Assembly: GCA_964059195.1 (NCBI GenBank)
Contig: CAXKWD010000009.1
Coordinates: 88,881,432-88,945,431 of the forward strand
Length of the DNA stretch: 64,000 bases
Direction of reading: 5' to 3'
Source: Ectobius pallidus
Taxonomy: Eukaryota; Arthropoda; Insecta; Blattodea; Ectobiidae
This document shows, in pieces, positions 34,960 through 46,117 of this stretch. The position numbers and the translations under genes are program-made. Within the stretch, counting starts at the first letter, position 1. Every line of letters starts with the position of its first letter. The notes beneath the pieces are model-generated. The model saw only the letters and a program-made list of their open reading frames with translations, made no database searches and was not told the DNA's origin.

Positions 34960-36085
34960 AGTTCAGTAATAGGCTTTTATTGCACACTAGCGCCGTGCTG
35001 TGGCAGCAAATTAAAATATAGATATGCTAGTCTTCATTTCTAAAGCACACAACATGTAGAATTTAGCTCAACATGGCTTCGTTGTTCAGGTCTGTTATTA
35101 ATAGTGGACAGTTACATTCAGCAGCCCAGGGTTATCAACGTTTATGGCCGTCATTCTGTTCTCTTTATGAAACCTTTTAGAGGTTAACTCTACTGTTATA
35201 TCGGCTGAAAAGTATTAAAAGTATACTTTCTTTTTCACTTTTTTCTATTCTCCTCGTGACTTTAATGAAACTTTAGTTCTGTATAGTGTAATAGAAAACT
35301 AATAACTAAGCGACTTTACCAAAAACGAATTAACATTAGTTCAGTTACTCGAAACTGTTTACGGCGTCCTTTATCTACCCGTGATATACGTTAGGTAGCA
35401 GAGATGTTCGATCCTGAAAATTTATTTTGAATTTTCAGTAAACAGTAATTCAAAAATATTTTTCTGTCTTTGTATTTGTCCGTCCGTCTTTCTGGAGCAG
35501 CATACATAAAAAACTTTGTATTTAGGTTAGGCATGTTTTCATAGCTTAAAGAGAGCAAACTATATTTTGTCTTAATGTTACTACCAATTTACATAAAAGA
35601 TATATTGCTTTAAGCGATTTTCCTAAAAAAAAAAAAAAAAAAAAAAAAGAGACTATTTTGTTCCGAACTTTTGTATCACGGTATAAAATTTTGTATGAAA
35701 CTTGTTTTCTAAAAGCTATCCAGAGGGATGTTCTGCTTATGTAGGCCTAAGTCCTGTCTTGAGAACAGGATTTTTGTTTATTTGAATTTGACACTAGTGT
35801 ATGTGCATTCTCTCAATGCAGCTTCTTATTCCATGACAGAATTTCGAGAAAATTGTATGATTTCGTTACATTTGTTTTCTATTTCGTTACATTTTGAAGA
35901 CAATTGCAATCAGTATTAGAAAGGTATTTAGAAAAAAACCATGTACTCCGTGTATAAATTCGGATTTCCCAAATAATGCATTTATCGATAGGCTATGACC
36001 AAAAATTCGTGTGAAAAAATTAACAAGCTAAATTCTTTATCAGTGGAGTTAAATGATCGGAGTTAAATGAGGATTATTGCTTCAT
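34960..36085. other. AT-rich stretch, includes poly-A 35625-35648
   Basis: There is a 24-base A run at 35625-35648 without a recognisable retroposon body next to it. No gene was seen. Confidence 0.4.
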
Positions 36086-36089
36086 GGGA

Positions 36090-37290
36090 TATCTATAGCC
36101 ATCCGTAGCTCTGTGGAAGACCGAAAGTTCGAGTTTTATAATTCTGATACTATTGACATACCGTGAAGATATTATATGATTATAACCTTGACGTAAGCAA
36201 AGGATGGCCGAAAGCGCGAGTTTTATAATTCTGACACAGCTGATAATCTCTAAGCTTTATGATCATATCCTGATGAAGGCCACATAGCTAAGGATGACCA
36301 AAAGCTCAACTTATATAATTCTGACACGGCGATAACCCCTGAAGCCTTATGGTCATATCCTGATGAAGGCCACAGAGCTAAGGATGGCCGAAAGCTCAAG
36401 TTTTATAATCCTGACACGGCTAATAGCCCGTGAAGCCATATGATTATAACTATGAAGAAAGCCACGTAGTTAAAGTTGGCCGAAAGCCCAAGTTTTATAT
36501 TTCTGACACTGCTGATAACCCGTGAAGTCTAATGATCATATTCTGATGAAGGCCACATAGCTATAACTAATGATTATAACCTTTATGAAAGCCACATAGG
36601 ATGGCCGAAAGTACGAATTTTATAATTCTGACACGGCTGATAATCCCTAAGCTTTATGCACATATCCTGATGAAGGTCACAGAGCTCAGGATGGCCGAAA
36701 GCTCGCGTTATATAATTCTGACAATGCTGATAACTATTGAAGCCTTATGATCATATCCTGATGAAGGCCACAGAGCTAAGGATGGCCAAAAGCACGAGTT
36801 TTATAATTCTGACACGGCTGATAATCCCTAAGCTTTATGAACATATCATGACGAAGGTCACAGAGCTAGGGATGGCCGAAAGCTCGTGTTATATAATTCT
36901 GACAATGCTGATAACTACTGAAGCCTTATGTTCTTATCCTAAAGAAGGCCAAAGAGCTAAGGATGGCCGAAAGCTCAAGTTTTATAATTCTCACTCGGCT
37001 GATAGCCCGTGAAGCCATATGATTATAACCCTAATGCAGGCCATATAGCTATGGATTTCCGAAAGCTCGAGTTTTATGATTATTCAAATACGGCTAAACA
37101 CACGCGAAGCCATATTAAAATCACATAGGTATGGATGACCAATGTCTCGAGTTTTATCATTCTGTAACCCGTGAATCCTTTATGGTCATATCGTGATGAA
37201 GGCCATGGAACTAAGGATGGCCAAAATCTCGAGTTATATAATTCTGACAGGTCTGATAAACCGTGAAGCCATAATTACAAACAAACGCCG
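36090..37290 (+). repeat. ~92-bp tandem satellite array, about 13 units
   Basis: Units repeat every 91-92 bp with core words GGATGGCCGAAAGCTC, TTATAATTCTGACACGGC, TGATAACCCGTGAAGCC and CATATCCTGATGAAGGCCAC. Unit starts lie near 36290, 36381, 36688 and 36780. Units diverge by substitutions and small deletions; a shortened unit occurs near 36560-36600. The unit length is not a multiple of three, so the 91-codon frame at 36737-37012 is incidental. The array shows no TIRs or protein. Confidence 0.9.
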
Positions 37291-37830
37291 TGAAAGCTTC
37301 AATACCGGATTAATATTTATTTAAAATTAAATATTCAACTCACAGCATATAAATTATTTCCCCTAACCGCAAATGTGATTTGTTTGATGTCGTAACACGG
37401 ACAATGTCTTAACAGCCTCTATTTTATGTTTTATTTGCTCATAACGAATGGTCCGACAGTTGTATGGATAGTAAACCTGCCTGTACATTTTAATGTGCCT
37501 CGAACTCGGTAGCCATGTTGCTCACATGCAGGTGCAATTGACGACGCACAAGTATGTTGATTTGTTTAGCCTCAAGAGCAATTTCAGGATCCCGCAATAA
37601 ACTTGGAGTCAAGTAGCCATAAAACTGTCCTGCTGTTCCTGTCGTATGCACAAGTAGCGGTGCCCTTCTCTTAAAAGCCGTGCATGTCCCACTCTCTTCT
37701 GCTAGATTATTTACAAACCGTCAAGATATTCATCACTTCCAGTGCCCACAGCAGTAAGAAGAATCTGTTTGAACTCCCGGAGTTTGAAAGACATTTACGT
37801 CAATTACGTCTTGCGGAAGAGAAAATTAAA
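37290..37830. other. Unassigned sequence
   Basis: Slightly GC-richer around 37500-37780. No domain or splice-flanked frame found. Confidence 0.3.
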
Positions 37831-37834
37831 AGGG

Positions 37835-38400
37835 CATACTTACTTACTCAATGACAATAGACAATTCCTCAGCAAGCTAAAGAAATATCTATTTTATGGA
37901 ACCCGAAGGTTCATTGCCGCTAACTCCATCCAATCATCCTTCGCATATCCTACTTCCCATAAATCTATCCTAGTATTGTCCTCCCACCTATGTCTAGGTC
38001 TTCCAAGTGGTCTTTTCCCTTCGCGTTTCCCAGTCAATACTTTTGAGATATGTCTTTCCTTCTCCATGCGCGCAAGATGTACAGCCCATTTCATCCCCCG
38101 TGATTTAATTACCGTTACTATATCCGGTGAAAAGTACAGGTCATGAAGCTCGTCGTTATGCAGTTTTCTCCTGTCCCCATTTTCATCTCTCTTAGACCCA
38201 AATATTTTCCTAAGCACTCTGTTTTTGAACATTCAGATTGTGTTCTTCCCGAAGAGTATGGGACCATGTCTCATATCCATATAATACCACCGGGAGGATA
38301 ATAGCACAGTATAAGTATTAATATTAATACTTATACTGTGATAATAGTATTATAAATCTTTATTTTTAGATTTCTGGACAGAAGACGAGAAGATAAGAGT
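37835..38400 (-). pseudogene. LINE ORF2 C-terminal fragment and 3' UTR, copy 2
   Basis: The minus-strand frame 37894-38232 (112 codons) contains VLRKIFGSKRDENGDRRK, IVTVIKSRGMKWAVHLARM, TGKREGKRPLGRPRHRWEDN and ends AAMNLRVP. This is the conserved tail after the reverse transcriptase domain of insect LINEs. Compared with the related family pattern, a dozen residues seem missing before AAMNLRVP. It parallels copy 1 at 12.6-13.1 kb, and the 3' UTR motif CTCAATGACAATAG is shared. Homology continues past an inserted palindrome (38305-38340) to TATTATAAATCTTTATTTTT. Confidence 0.8.
38305..38340. repeat. 36-bp perfect palindrome flanked by a direct repeat
   Basis: The 18 bases from 38305 (starting CACAGTATAAG) are exactly complementary to the 18 bases ending at 38340 (CTTATACTGTG). 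ATAATAG precedes it (38298-38304) and follows it (38341-38347). It lies in the LINE 5' flank, splitting what would read GGAGGATAATAGTATTATAAA. It looks like a tiny transposon remnant reduced to two joined ends. Confidence 0.85.
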
Positions 38401-38419
38401 ATCTGAACTGCATAAAATA

Positions 38420-39215
38420 AGCATTTCTTGATTTGGGTCTACACTTAACTTCTGCCTTAATATTATTTGTGTATGTAATTATTGCTCCCAGATATTTGTA
38501 TTTGTGATACACGAAATAATGTAAAATCTATTCTGCATTTTGTGATTACTATTAAGTACTTCGTATTTGAGCTTTTCATTGATATTTGAAAGTCGTTAGT
38601 ACCTGGCAGTTCCAGATGTGAAATGGTCAAGAATTCCACTTTGGGTTGACTGAACTAGTGAAGGTTGAGCAAGACAACCAGGTTTATGCATTATACAGTG
38701 GTAAATTATGCTTTTCATTTGTATAAATCATGCCTTATTATGCTTTTAATTAAGTTTTCAAAGTTTTTTCTTAAATCGTGCATTATTTTGACAATCTTTG
38801 TAGAAATGAACACACTCAGAAATTTAAATGTACATTATTTATTTCTTTTATCAGTACATTCGTCTATGTTTTGAGATTTATTTATTTATAGAGAGGATTT
38901 TAGACAAAAAAACAACATACTTCAAAATTCAAACAATTAATGTCTAAAACAGAAAATAGCAATTCGTTTTTTAAAGTACCGGTAGCTTAATGCCGTAAAC
39001 AATCTTCTTCAGTTCACTACCTGTCAGCAACAATAAACATGGGGTTAGTTTCCCATTCTACTGGATTCGTTAACTTTGTTTTTTACTCACGTAAAACGGC
39101 AAAATTTCATGTAATATTATTCTCCAGAAGTTTTAGAATCCATATAAGGGCACATTTTGTTTCTAAGAATATTTTAAATATGGGTATAATCGGTAAGAAG
39201 TTCACAAAAAACTAA
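38420..39215. other. AT-rich stretch, no gene seen
   Basis: The octamer TACCGGTA occurs at ~38981. Nothing else recognised. Confidence 0.35.
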
Positions 39216-39220
39216 CCTAA

Positions 39221-39415
39221 AATGGCGCTCAGATTGGAATCACAATAATACAGAATCAGCTACTAGAAACAGCGCAGGTGCATGCTGGGAAGAAGCCGAT
39301 GGGTCACGTGGTGCTGGAATCAGCTGCCAACGTGATAATGGTCAGACAACCCTCCGGAAGATATAATATGCCACATTTTCGAAACCGACAAACAGTGTAT
39401 CGTACATTATTCTAA
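39221..39415 (+). other. GC-richer 64-codon open frame without ATG at the start
   Basis: After a TAA at 39218 the frame stays open to TAA at 39413-39415. It includes LLETAQVHAGKKPMGHVV and MPHFRNRQTVYRTLF. An E-box CACGTG lies at ~39306. GC and CpG are above background. It could be an exon or an old repeat. No domain or clear acceptor supports it. Confidence 0.2.
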
Positions 39416-39419
39416 AATG

Positions 39420-41665
39420 CAAGGGCGCTTCGCTTCGGCTGCCGCCTCCGCTCGCGCACTTAACTAATGTGGTTAGTGTTTTGCATTATTTAGCTTTATG
39501 TAGAGGTTGCAGGACCGTATGGAACAGACCAATGACATGCAAGGTCTTTGGGAGCCAATGGGAGTGTTGGTCTGCAAGCCAGAGACCGCATACCAACGCC
39601 GAACATCGCGTGCCGAAATCCAGTAGAGTGGGAAACTAAACCCATAAACATTATAACAATAAAAGAAAATCATTTAAATTTCAGTATACTTATAAATTTT
39701 TCTTCATTAAAACACAGAGTTTGGAAATAAAGTTTTAAGCATTGTGCTTTGTGCTTTATATTTTCTAATTATGCTTCAATATGGTTTTTAAAAATAGCAT
39801 AGCCTACATTTAGGCATTTGACAGTCACAATCAAAGATAAGGTAGCTACCTTAGGTGTATAATTCTGTTATGCTTTTAATGCTTTTTGGTTGTTCTAACG
39901 ATAAGTAAAAGACATTTATGATGCTTAGGCAAAGGTAAGTGACGTAAAGAAAGAAAAAATCTTAGTAGCTCACATGCTCACGTTATCAGATGTGAAAGTT
40001 TTCGAATAAAAAATTATGTAAGAAAGACTAAAAACGCAGCTGATTTTTCAAGATTGAATCTGGGTAGATATGTGTCAAACGAGTAAAAAATTAAAGAAAT
40101 GAAAGAAGCTTGTGTTTATCTAAACCAAGTTTATAAAATATGCCAGACCTAGAGTAAAAGTATTTTTCTTCGTAACTCCAATAAGGGGAAGAAATATTTA
40201 CACTGTCTAGGGACACTAAATAAATAAATACGCCTCTGCCTTGCTGTATAAACCCTTGTAGTAAAGAGTTTGTGTTTTGCAAAGAGAACGGCTGCAAATT
40301 CAACTCCGTAAGCCGGGTTACGAGTTTGCTAATCGTAGAATTTACCTTTGCTTCTACCTGAATTGAGAGATAAAAAGCGTGGAATGGAGATAAATAAAGT
40401 TTGCACACAGTTTCTAATTGTCGATTTGGGGAAAGAAAAAAAAAGTAAAGTCGAGAGGAAAGTTAACTCAGTTGGCAGTAAGAGAGTTTTACTGTCCATG
40501 TGGGCTTCATTGAAATGCCTTAAAGGACTCTTGGACAACACGTTTGAGAACCATGATCCTGGCACAAACTTCCCTATCCTTGTGTACATTCAAAGAAGAG
40601 AAAATGTCATTCGTCGCCTCTCACGTGTGTATGTGTCTCCAGGAAGAACTTGAATTGACAAGCCTTGCTCTCTGAATAGCAAGTAGAAATACACTACAAC
40701 ACAACAATGCTCACGACCTCTCGGTTCCTACCCACTGCCTCAGCAAATTCCGGTCTCTTTCAATGCCCAGAATATGATGAAGGAGAGGAGCGTGAAGGAA
40801 TTGGACTGATTGTGAAAATTCGAAACTCAGACCTGTACAACACTTCAAATACATATTTCATGATAGGTACAACCCATAATTATGTGTTTGTTTGCATGTG
40901 TAAGCCTACTGCGGATGAAGATAAAGGAGCAGAAGGGGTTGAGACAAAGATTTTATTTATAATAAAATTTTAAATGAGTAACTTCATTATGTTGGTCGGA
41001 TTAGTTACTAAAGTGAATATTTTCTTCCTTGAAGGGAGTGAAACGCGTGTGAGGTAAGGGTATTCAGATGTGGGAGTTGAATTCAGAGAGCCAAACTATC
41101 TCCCCCCCCCCCGCCAGTCATGACAGCCGTAACCGTACACCTTAGTTAGCGCGATGTTAGAGCCGGGTTAGAGAAAAAAATCACGTAAAGGGGTAGCCTA
41201 CTAAAAGTAAGAGAAAGTCCTCATTCTTCGTAACACTTCCCCAGAAGATATCTAACCCAAAAGTAACATTTTTAATACGATTTTTCGTGCTGTTAACAGA
41301 TACACAGACAAATTTAGGTCTGTGGTCATCACTGGTCGTGCCAGAATTGTGTCCCACTTGGAGTTCTTTTACATTCCTGTAAATCACATTTATATACACA
41401 TAAATGCTGTCGACCTGGAGCGAAAATGAACTCATAACCTTTGGCACAGAAAGCTAGCGCCATACTGATTGCGCCATCGAAGCCGACACTGTCGGGGTGA
41501 AACAAAATGATGGTGTCAAACGCTGCGAAGTTATATAAACATTTGAAATTCTAATTGTGAAAGTAAAGTTCATTTCTAAAAGACATTATGGTATAGGCCT
41601 ACTACATACATTTAGTGATGAATAACAACTTAAATTCTTTCTCTTTTTCAAAAGAAAAAAGTTAT
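39420..41665. other. Unassigned sequence
   Basis: A short GC-rich block at 39420-39460 (GGGCGCTTCGCTTCGGCTGC) may be a transposon end. Overlapping frames at 40091-40973 lack domains. Poly-C occurs at 41101-41110. No gene could be supported. Confidence 0.3.
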
Positions 41666-41667
41666 AC

Positions 41668-41950
41668 CGAGCAAGGTGGCCGAGATGTTACCGTCTTGGA
41701 CCCGCAACCGGGAGGTCCCGAGTTAAAATCCCATGAATGGCCCATTTGACAGTCGTAACTTGGCAAATGCCGAATTGAATATATTCATTCTATGAATCAT
41801 CCCCGCTATTTCATTCTTTGTCATATACAATAAAATTTAAAACGCCATAAACACATCAACAATAGAATACAGATACACATAAACAGTTGCATGGTTTACT
41901 GTATATATACATAACCTGAACTTTTGATATGGCCTCCATTCTAAAAGGAG
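41668..41950 (+). mobile_element. tRNA-like SINE with family 2 body
   Basis: AAGGTGGCCGAGATGTTACC (A-box region) and GGTCCCGAGTTAAAATCCC (B-box region) stand ~40 bp apart, resembling a Ser/Leu tRNA start. From 41775 on, the sequence is the reverse complement of 14725-14896. The head may belong to a neighbouring element, since the orientations of the two parts were not resolved. Confidence 0.5.
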
Positions 41951-42202
41951 TATGAACAAAAGCTGAATACTTATGTTACAAGCAACTTTATTAAATTTCC
42001 AATATTTCTTGAGATGCCATAGATTGGAATATAATTATTCTCAGTTTTCGTTCAACTTATAATAGGTTAATCACACTCTTTTTAGGGTGGAGTATTTTCG
42101 CTCAATTTGTCAACATACTGGTGTCCGTACTTTTTCAGCTGACCTCTATTTGTCGTAACGTGGGAAAGTAAACGCTTCGAATACGTTGCTCATTTAGTTC
42201 TG

Positions 42203-42223
42203 GTTGCCTAGTAACGCCTATTG
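42203..42223 (+). promoter_or_regulatory. X-box (RFX site) and reversed CCAAT box
   Basis: GTTGCCTAGTAAC (42203-42215) fits the RFX X-box consensus (RYYNYY, 1-3 bases, RRNRAC). ATTGG, a CCAAT box on the other strand, follows at ~42219. X-boxes mark promoters of ciliary genes in animals. The block lies in a GC-richer patch just upstream of an ATG (42233). Confidence 0.35.
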
Positions 42224-42232
42224 GCAATAGTA

Positions 42233-42275
42233 ATGATGGTGCGGATGAGGGCTATACAATTGGTGTCAGAGGGAG
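42233..42275 (+). CDS. Candidate first coding exon behind the X-box
   Basis: Two adjacent ATGs (42233, 42236) open a frame reading MMVRMRAIQLVSEG that runs into a strong donor, GGGAG|GTGAGA, at 42276. The exon is 43 nt and ends in phase 1. Distance to the X-box and the GC-richer setting suit a short promoter-proximal exon. The peptide is too short to recognise, and no downstream exon was found in the window. Confidence 0.2.
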
Positions 42276-42876
42276 GTGAGAGCGGGATGGGTAATCGAGT
42301 TTGAGCAGCGGTTATGCGGGCTGTCGATGTTAATGGGAGTGTAAAGGTCGTTTTCATGTGGATTTTTCTGTTAAAAGATAAGATTGTCTTTTTTTAATCA
42401 AACAAGTCCATTTCAATAATTTCTGTAACCTTAGTCCTACAGCTCAATTTCTCACACAATATACAATATACAAACCCATGCTGGAGTACATAGGAAACAG
42501 CTAACACAATGATTAGGCAAGAATGGATTTGCAGATTTAATAGCATTAAAAAATTCACCATAAACAGCCTTAAACCTCTATCCAGCTGTGAGGTATGAGA
42601 ACAACAGTAAACAGCAGGTCCTGGAACTTGACAAATAAAAGAACCTTATCTATGCAAATTTCATTCAGTTTTTTTACAGAAATTCTTAGAGAGATTTTGC
42701 AAAAGAAATTATGAAGTCTATGGATTGCTCTCACAAACAATTTATAAACATTGCTCAATATGAAATGTATAATAATCACCATTACCTCAGTTGTTTTGTT
42801 CTTTATCATATGGTTATGTACCCTACATGAGTTAAAATCACAATCCTTTCACAAATTGCTCTTGCATAGGATTTAC

Positions 42877-43273
42877 AAAACACTAGTCACATTACGCGTG
42901 GTCTTGTGGTTAGCGTCGCTGACTAAGATCAGTCGGTCCGGGTTCGATCCCGGTACCTCTTCAGGTTTTTCTAAGGTAGAGAGGTCTGGAACGGGGTGCA
43001 CTCAGTCTCGTGATTCAAATGGAGGAGCAACTTGATAGAGAAGTAGCGGTTCCGGTCATGGAAACCACCACATGCCCCCAATTATGCCATCTGCTATGGT
43101 AGATGACGAAGCCGTCGGGTGGTAGGCCTTGTCCCTTCAGAGATGTAGCGCCACGGAGTTTAGATTAGTTTAATTTAGTCACATTATATGTAAAATAAAT
43201 AAAAAGAGAATGATTTTAAAAAAACATTTTATTCAATAGTCTATTCTACATATTATGTGACTAGTGTTTTATT
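42877..43273. repeat. Palindromic host site around the SINE
   Basis: If the SINE and one target copy are removed, AAAACACTAGTCACATTATATGT-like sequence (two pieces, 42877-42894 and 43187-43191) faces its complement ATTATGTGACTAGTGTTTT at ~43254-43272, about 60 bp away. The SINE therefore landed in one arm of a small foldback, perhaps a MITE. Confidence 0.6.
42895..43175 (+). mobile_element. tRNA-derived SINE, family 5, with 11-bp target duplication
   Basis: TAGTCACATTA occurs at 42884-42894 and 43176-43186. The head GTGGTCTTGTGGTTAGCGTCG and the B box GGGTTCGATCCCGG (~42947) form a pol III promoter. The body ends GATGTAGCGCCACGGAGTTTAG. The same 3' half occurs at 22170-22320. A frame at 42751-43035 only crosses it. 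Confidence 0.85.
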
Positions 43274-43274
43274 A

Positions 43275-44404
43275 TATGGGTGTACGAGAAATTCGTGATC
43301 TGATTGTGGTTTCAAGACGTACTACTGTATCCCACAGGACGCATATATTCCACTTCTCGCACATATATCGTTAGTTTTCGGACGGCGTGGACAGAATACT
43401 CAAGCCAAAATCTCAGTATGATATTTAGTTTCTTATAATATTATTCTACAGCTATCAAGAAGTCGCTCCACAGCCAGTGGCGTAGGGAAGGGAGGGTCCA
43501 GGGGGTCCAGACCTCCCCCGAAATCAAAACCTAAAATTCTATTCGAGTTATTTAAGCTCAATTTTGTAAACATTTAATTATTTTATTTAATAACAAAAAC
43601 CTAACTTGTGAATGTAGGCCTATTATTTCAACTGTTCCACGTGTTATTTAACTTTTCTTATAAATAGTAATATGTGTTATAACTTACGTAACGGTTTCTT
43701 GTTTAAGTTGACATGACAAATTTGCTAACTAGTTTTTCAGTGCTAACATGGCGACAAATGTGATTTTCATTAGTTCAGTATTTAAATTTTTCCAGGGGTG
43801 AGCCCCCAACCCCCTCGGCATTTTTGACCCTCCCCAAAACTATTTTAAGCATTTTTGCAGTGCAAAAATTCGCTAAGAAACAGAATTCAGTTGGCAGCGC
43901 TAGCGTAGGACTATATAAAGTACTTTATTAAGTAAGAAATAGAAGTAACATAAAACTCACCAATTTATAGAAGATATTGAAAATATTTACCATTTTCTTG
44001 ACGACACAAACTCACTCGCTTTAATTAAATTAATATCAATTAAAATTAACAAATTATGTCACATCAACAATAGGAAACAGATGCATATGAATAGTTACAT
44101 GGTCTACATGCTTACGAGTTTGAAATGAAGGTGGAGAGAATGTGTGTAAGAAGATTTGTGTGCTAAACTACTTCAATTGATATGTAACAATGGTTGGAAG
44201 TCCCACACTAGTGTTGAATGAAGTATATAAGACTTTAAGACTGTGGGCGAGACCCTAAAAGATCCCACATTTCTTTCGGAAGGATCAACTGTGGTTAGTT
44301 CTTGAACTCTATGTGGCTGAAGTTGTAGGATTCAGTAGGAAATATTGAAGGCAACTGGTTTGAGCCCGGGTGTCAGAGGAATATGTTTTCTACTACTCAA
44401 ATAG
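43275..44404. other. Unassigned sequence
   Basis: A CAGTGGCGTAGGGAAGG start at 43475 and a CCAGGGGTGAGCCCCCAACC block at 43793 are typical-looking pieces of insect DNA transposons, but no matching ends were found. 44055-44105 repeats part of interspersed family 2. Confidence 0.35.
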
Positions 44405-44560
44405 TTTATTTTTAATAATAATAATAATAATAATAATGTTTTATTTTGCCTGGCAGAGTTAAAGCCATAGGGCCTTATCTTCCACTCAACCAGGATAAAT
44501 ACAAAATGCATTAAAAGAAATCTACAAAAAAATGCAATAGATATCATACATAATAATACA
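44405..44560 (-). repeat. Retroposon 3' end with (TAA)n tail
   Basis: On the minus strand CCTGGTTGAGTGGAAGATAA, then GGCCCTATGGCTTTAACTCTG, then GCCAGGCAAAATAAAAC lead into (ATT)n at 44408-44436. Relatives are at 55155-55257 (+) and 60846-60920 (-). A conserved end plus a trinucleotide tail suggests a LINE 3' UTR. Confidence 0.65.
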
Positions 44561-46115
44561 AAATGCTAGCAATAGAATAACAATACAATATTGATCTGCC
44601 TATATTAAAACATAAGACAAAAAAAGCGTCCAATAATATGAAGAGATAACAAAGTGAATTAAAAATTATATATAAATGGGCGTGTGTATAATTATAACAT
44701 TATAGTATAATTTACACTAAAATTGGAACTTAAAACTAAGAAATTAACAAATTTAAGCGATATAGGCTAAGTGATTTTTACAGTATTGCGTTCATATTAT
44801 GATGGTTCCTTATTTCTTTTTCGACTTTCCTGTTCTAGTAAGATATTTTATTCTTTGTTTAATAAAATAATAACTATCGTTACTAGATTCCGGTTTATAA
44901 TACAGCGATTCCAAATTCCAAAAATAGTTATCTTTCACTTTCCATTACGTTCAGTATACACGTCCGTAGTCAATGGGAGCCGTTTTCGCTTGCATCCTAA
45001 TGATACTCTACGACTGTTTCTCCTTCCTAGTTTTTACAGCATGGAGTCTAAATTGAACAGAAAGGGGAATCTCCCTCCCTGGCATCCATGTTAACAGAAT
45101 GGCTTATTCGCTTACTATGTCTGCAGCAATCAGAAATTCCGACTTTGCTATCTACCTCCTCATTTACTTCTAAGTAAGTGGCTATTTCCCGGGATTCCCC
45201 GCTTTTTCTTATCTGAAGCAAGGTCATGGCATGGGTGTAAAACGCGTTATCGAACGGGATATTTCATGATCACAGCCCACCTCTCACCCCTTCTACTACT
45301 TCACTCACACACACACACAGCTTCCAAGATAACATTCTGCCTGTTCAACCGAACCATCTACAACTCTACCGTAACTCCATCTTTCTTCTACCCGCCCCTA
45401 GATGCCCATCTGTCACTTCCACAACGACTCAACTGCCCTCTCTAGGGGATTCTCACCACCAAATTTAGTTCCCTTTCATCTTAAACTGGAATTTTTTGTG
45501 CTTCTATCTAACGCGTATTTCCTCTCCTAACCCTTTTTTCTCTCTCCTATTCCCATCATTCTAAATGCTCAGCTCTAATTTGAAACTTATTGCAAATGGC
45601 AGAAATGAGCAAATTTGTTAGAGAAATGTTCACGGAATGCTCCGAGGATGATGACCTCACTTCTGGACGTGTTAACTCTGAGAGATGCTTGCAAGAAATG
45701 ACAATATCTGTGTTTCCACTTATCACATTATGTAGATGAGAAAGATAGCCTGAACTGGCTCTTCTGAATATCGGAGCACCGAACCGAGCAAAACAGATTG
45801 TCACATTCTACTTCACGCATTAGAGATTTAATTTGTTATATGTGGTTGAATAGACACCAAAGTGATAAAGATATCATGAGTGCAACTGAAGTAGACAAGG
45901 ATAGGCATCTTAAGCAATATACTGGAAGTAGCAAGAATTTCACCAGGGAAATTTACTGTCCCATCTTGTTCGTCTCTATTCTGTCTTCTTGCATTAGACT
46001 TTCAACACAAAATAAGATGTATGGAAAATTCTCAGTTAAAAAGAAACTACTATGCAACTATATATCATATTTCATATTGCTTCCGATAGCGTAGGTTACT
46101 TTACCTAATTGAATC
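44560..46115. other. Unassigned sequence
   Basis: Frames at 44771-45094 and 45556-45804 show no domain. A (CA)n run lies at 45306-45319. Pyrimidine-rich stretches from 45000 to 45560 could hide decayed coding or repeat DNA. Confidence 0.3.
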
Positions 46116-46117
46116 CT

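Noticed and set aside
36737..37012. 91-codon protein in the satellite
   Set aside because: Unit length is not a multiple of three, so the frame is not maintained between units.
36090..37290. Hammerhead ribozyme in the satellite (CTGATGA ... GGCC loop GGCC GAAA in several units)
   Set aside because: The core words are in the right order, but an extra A lies before stem II, no UH cleavage site precedes a stem I, and no stem III partner exists. Several units lose CTGATGA or GAAA.
43475..43870. DNA transposon starting CAGTGGCGTAGGG
   Set aside because: No complementary right end or target duplication found.
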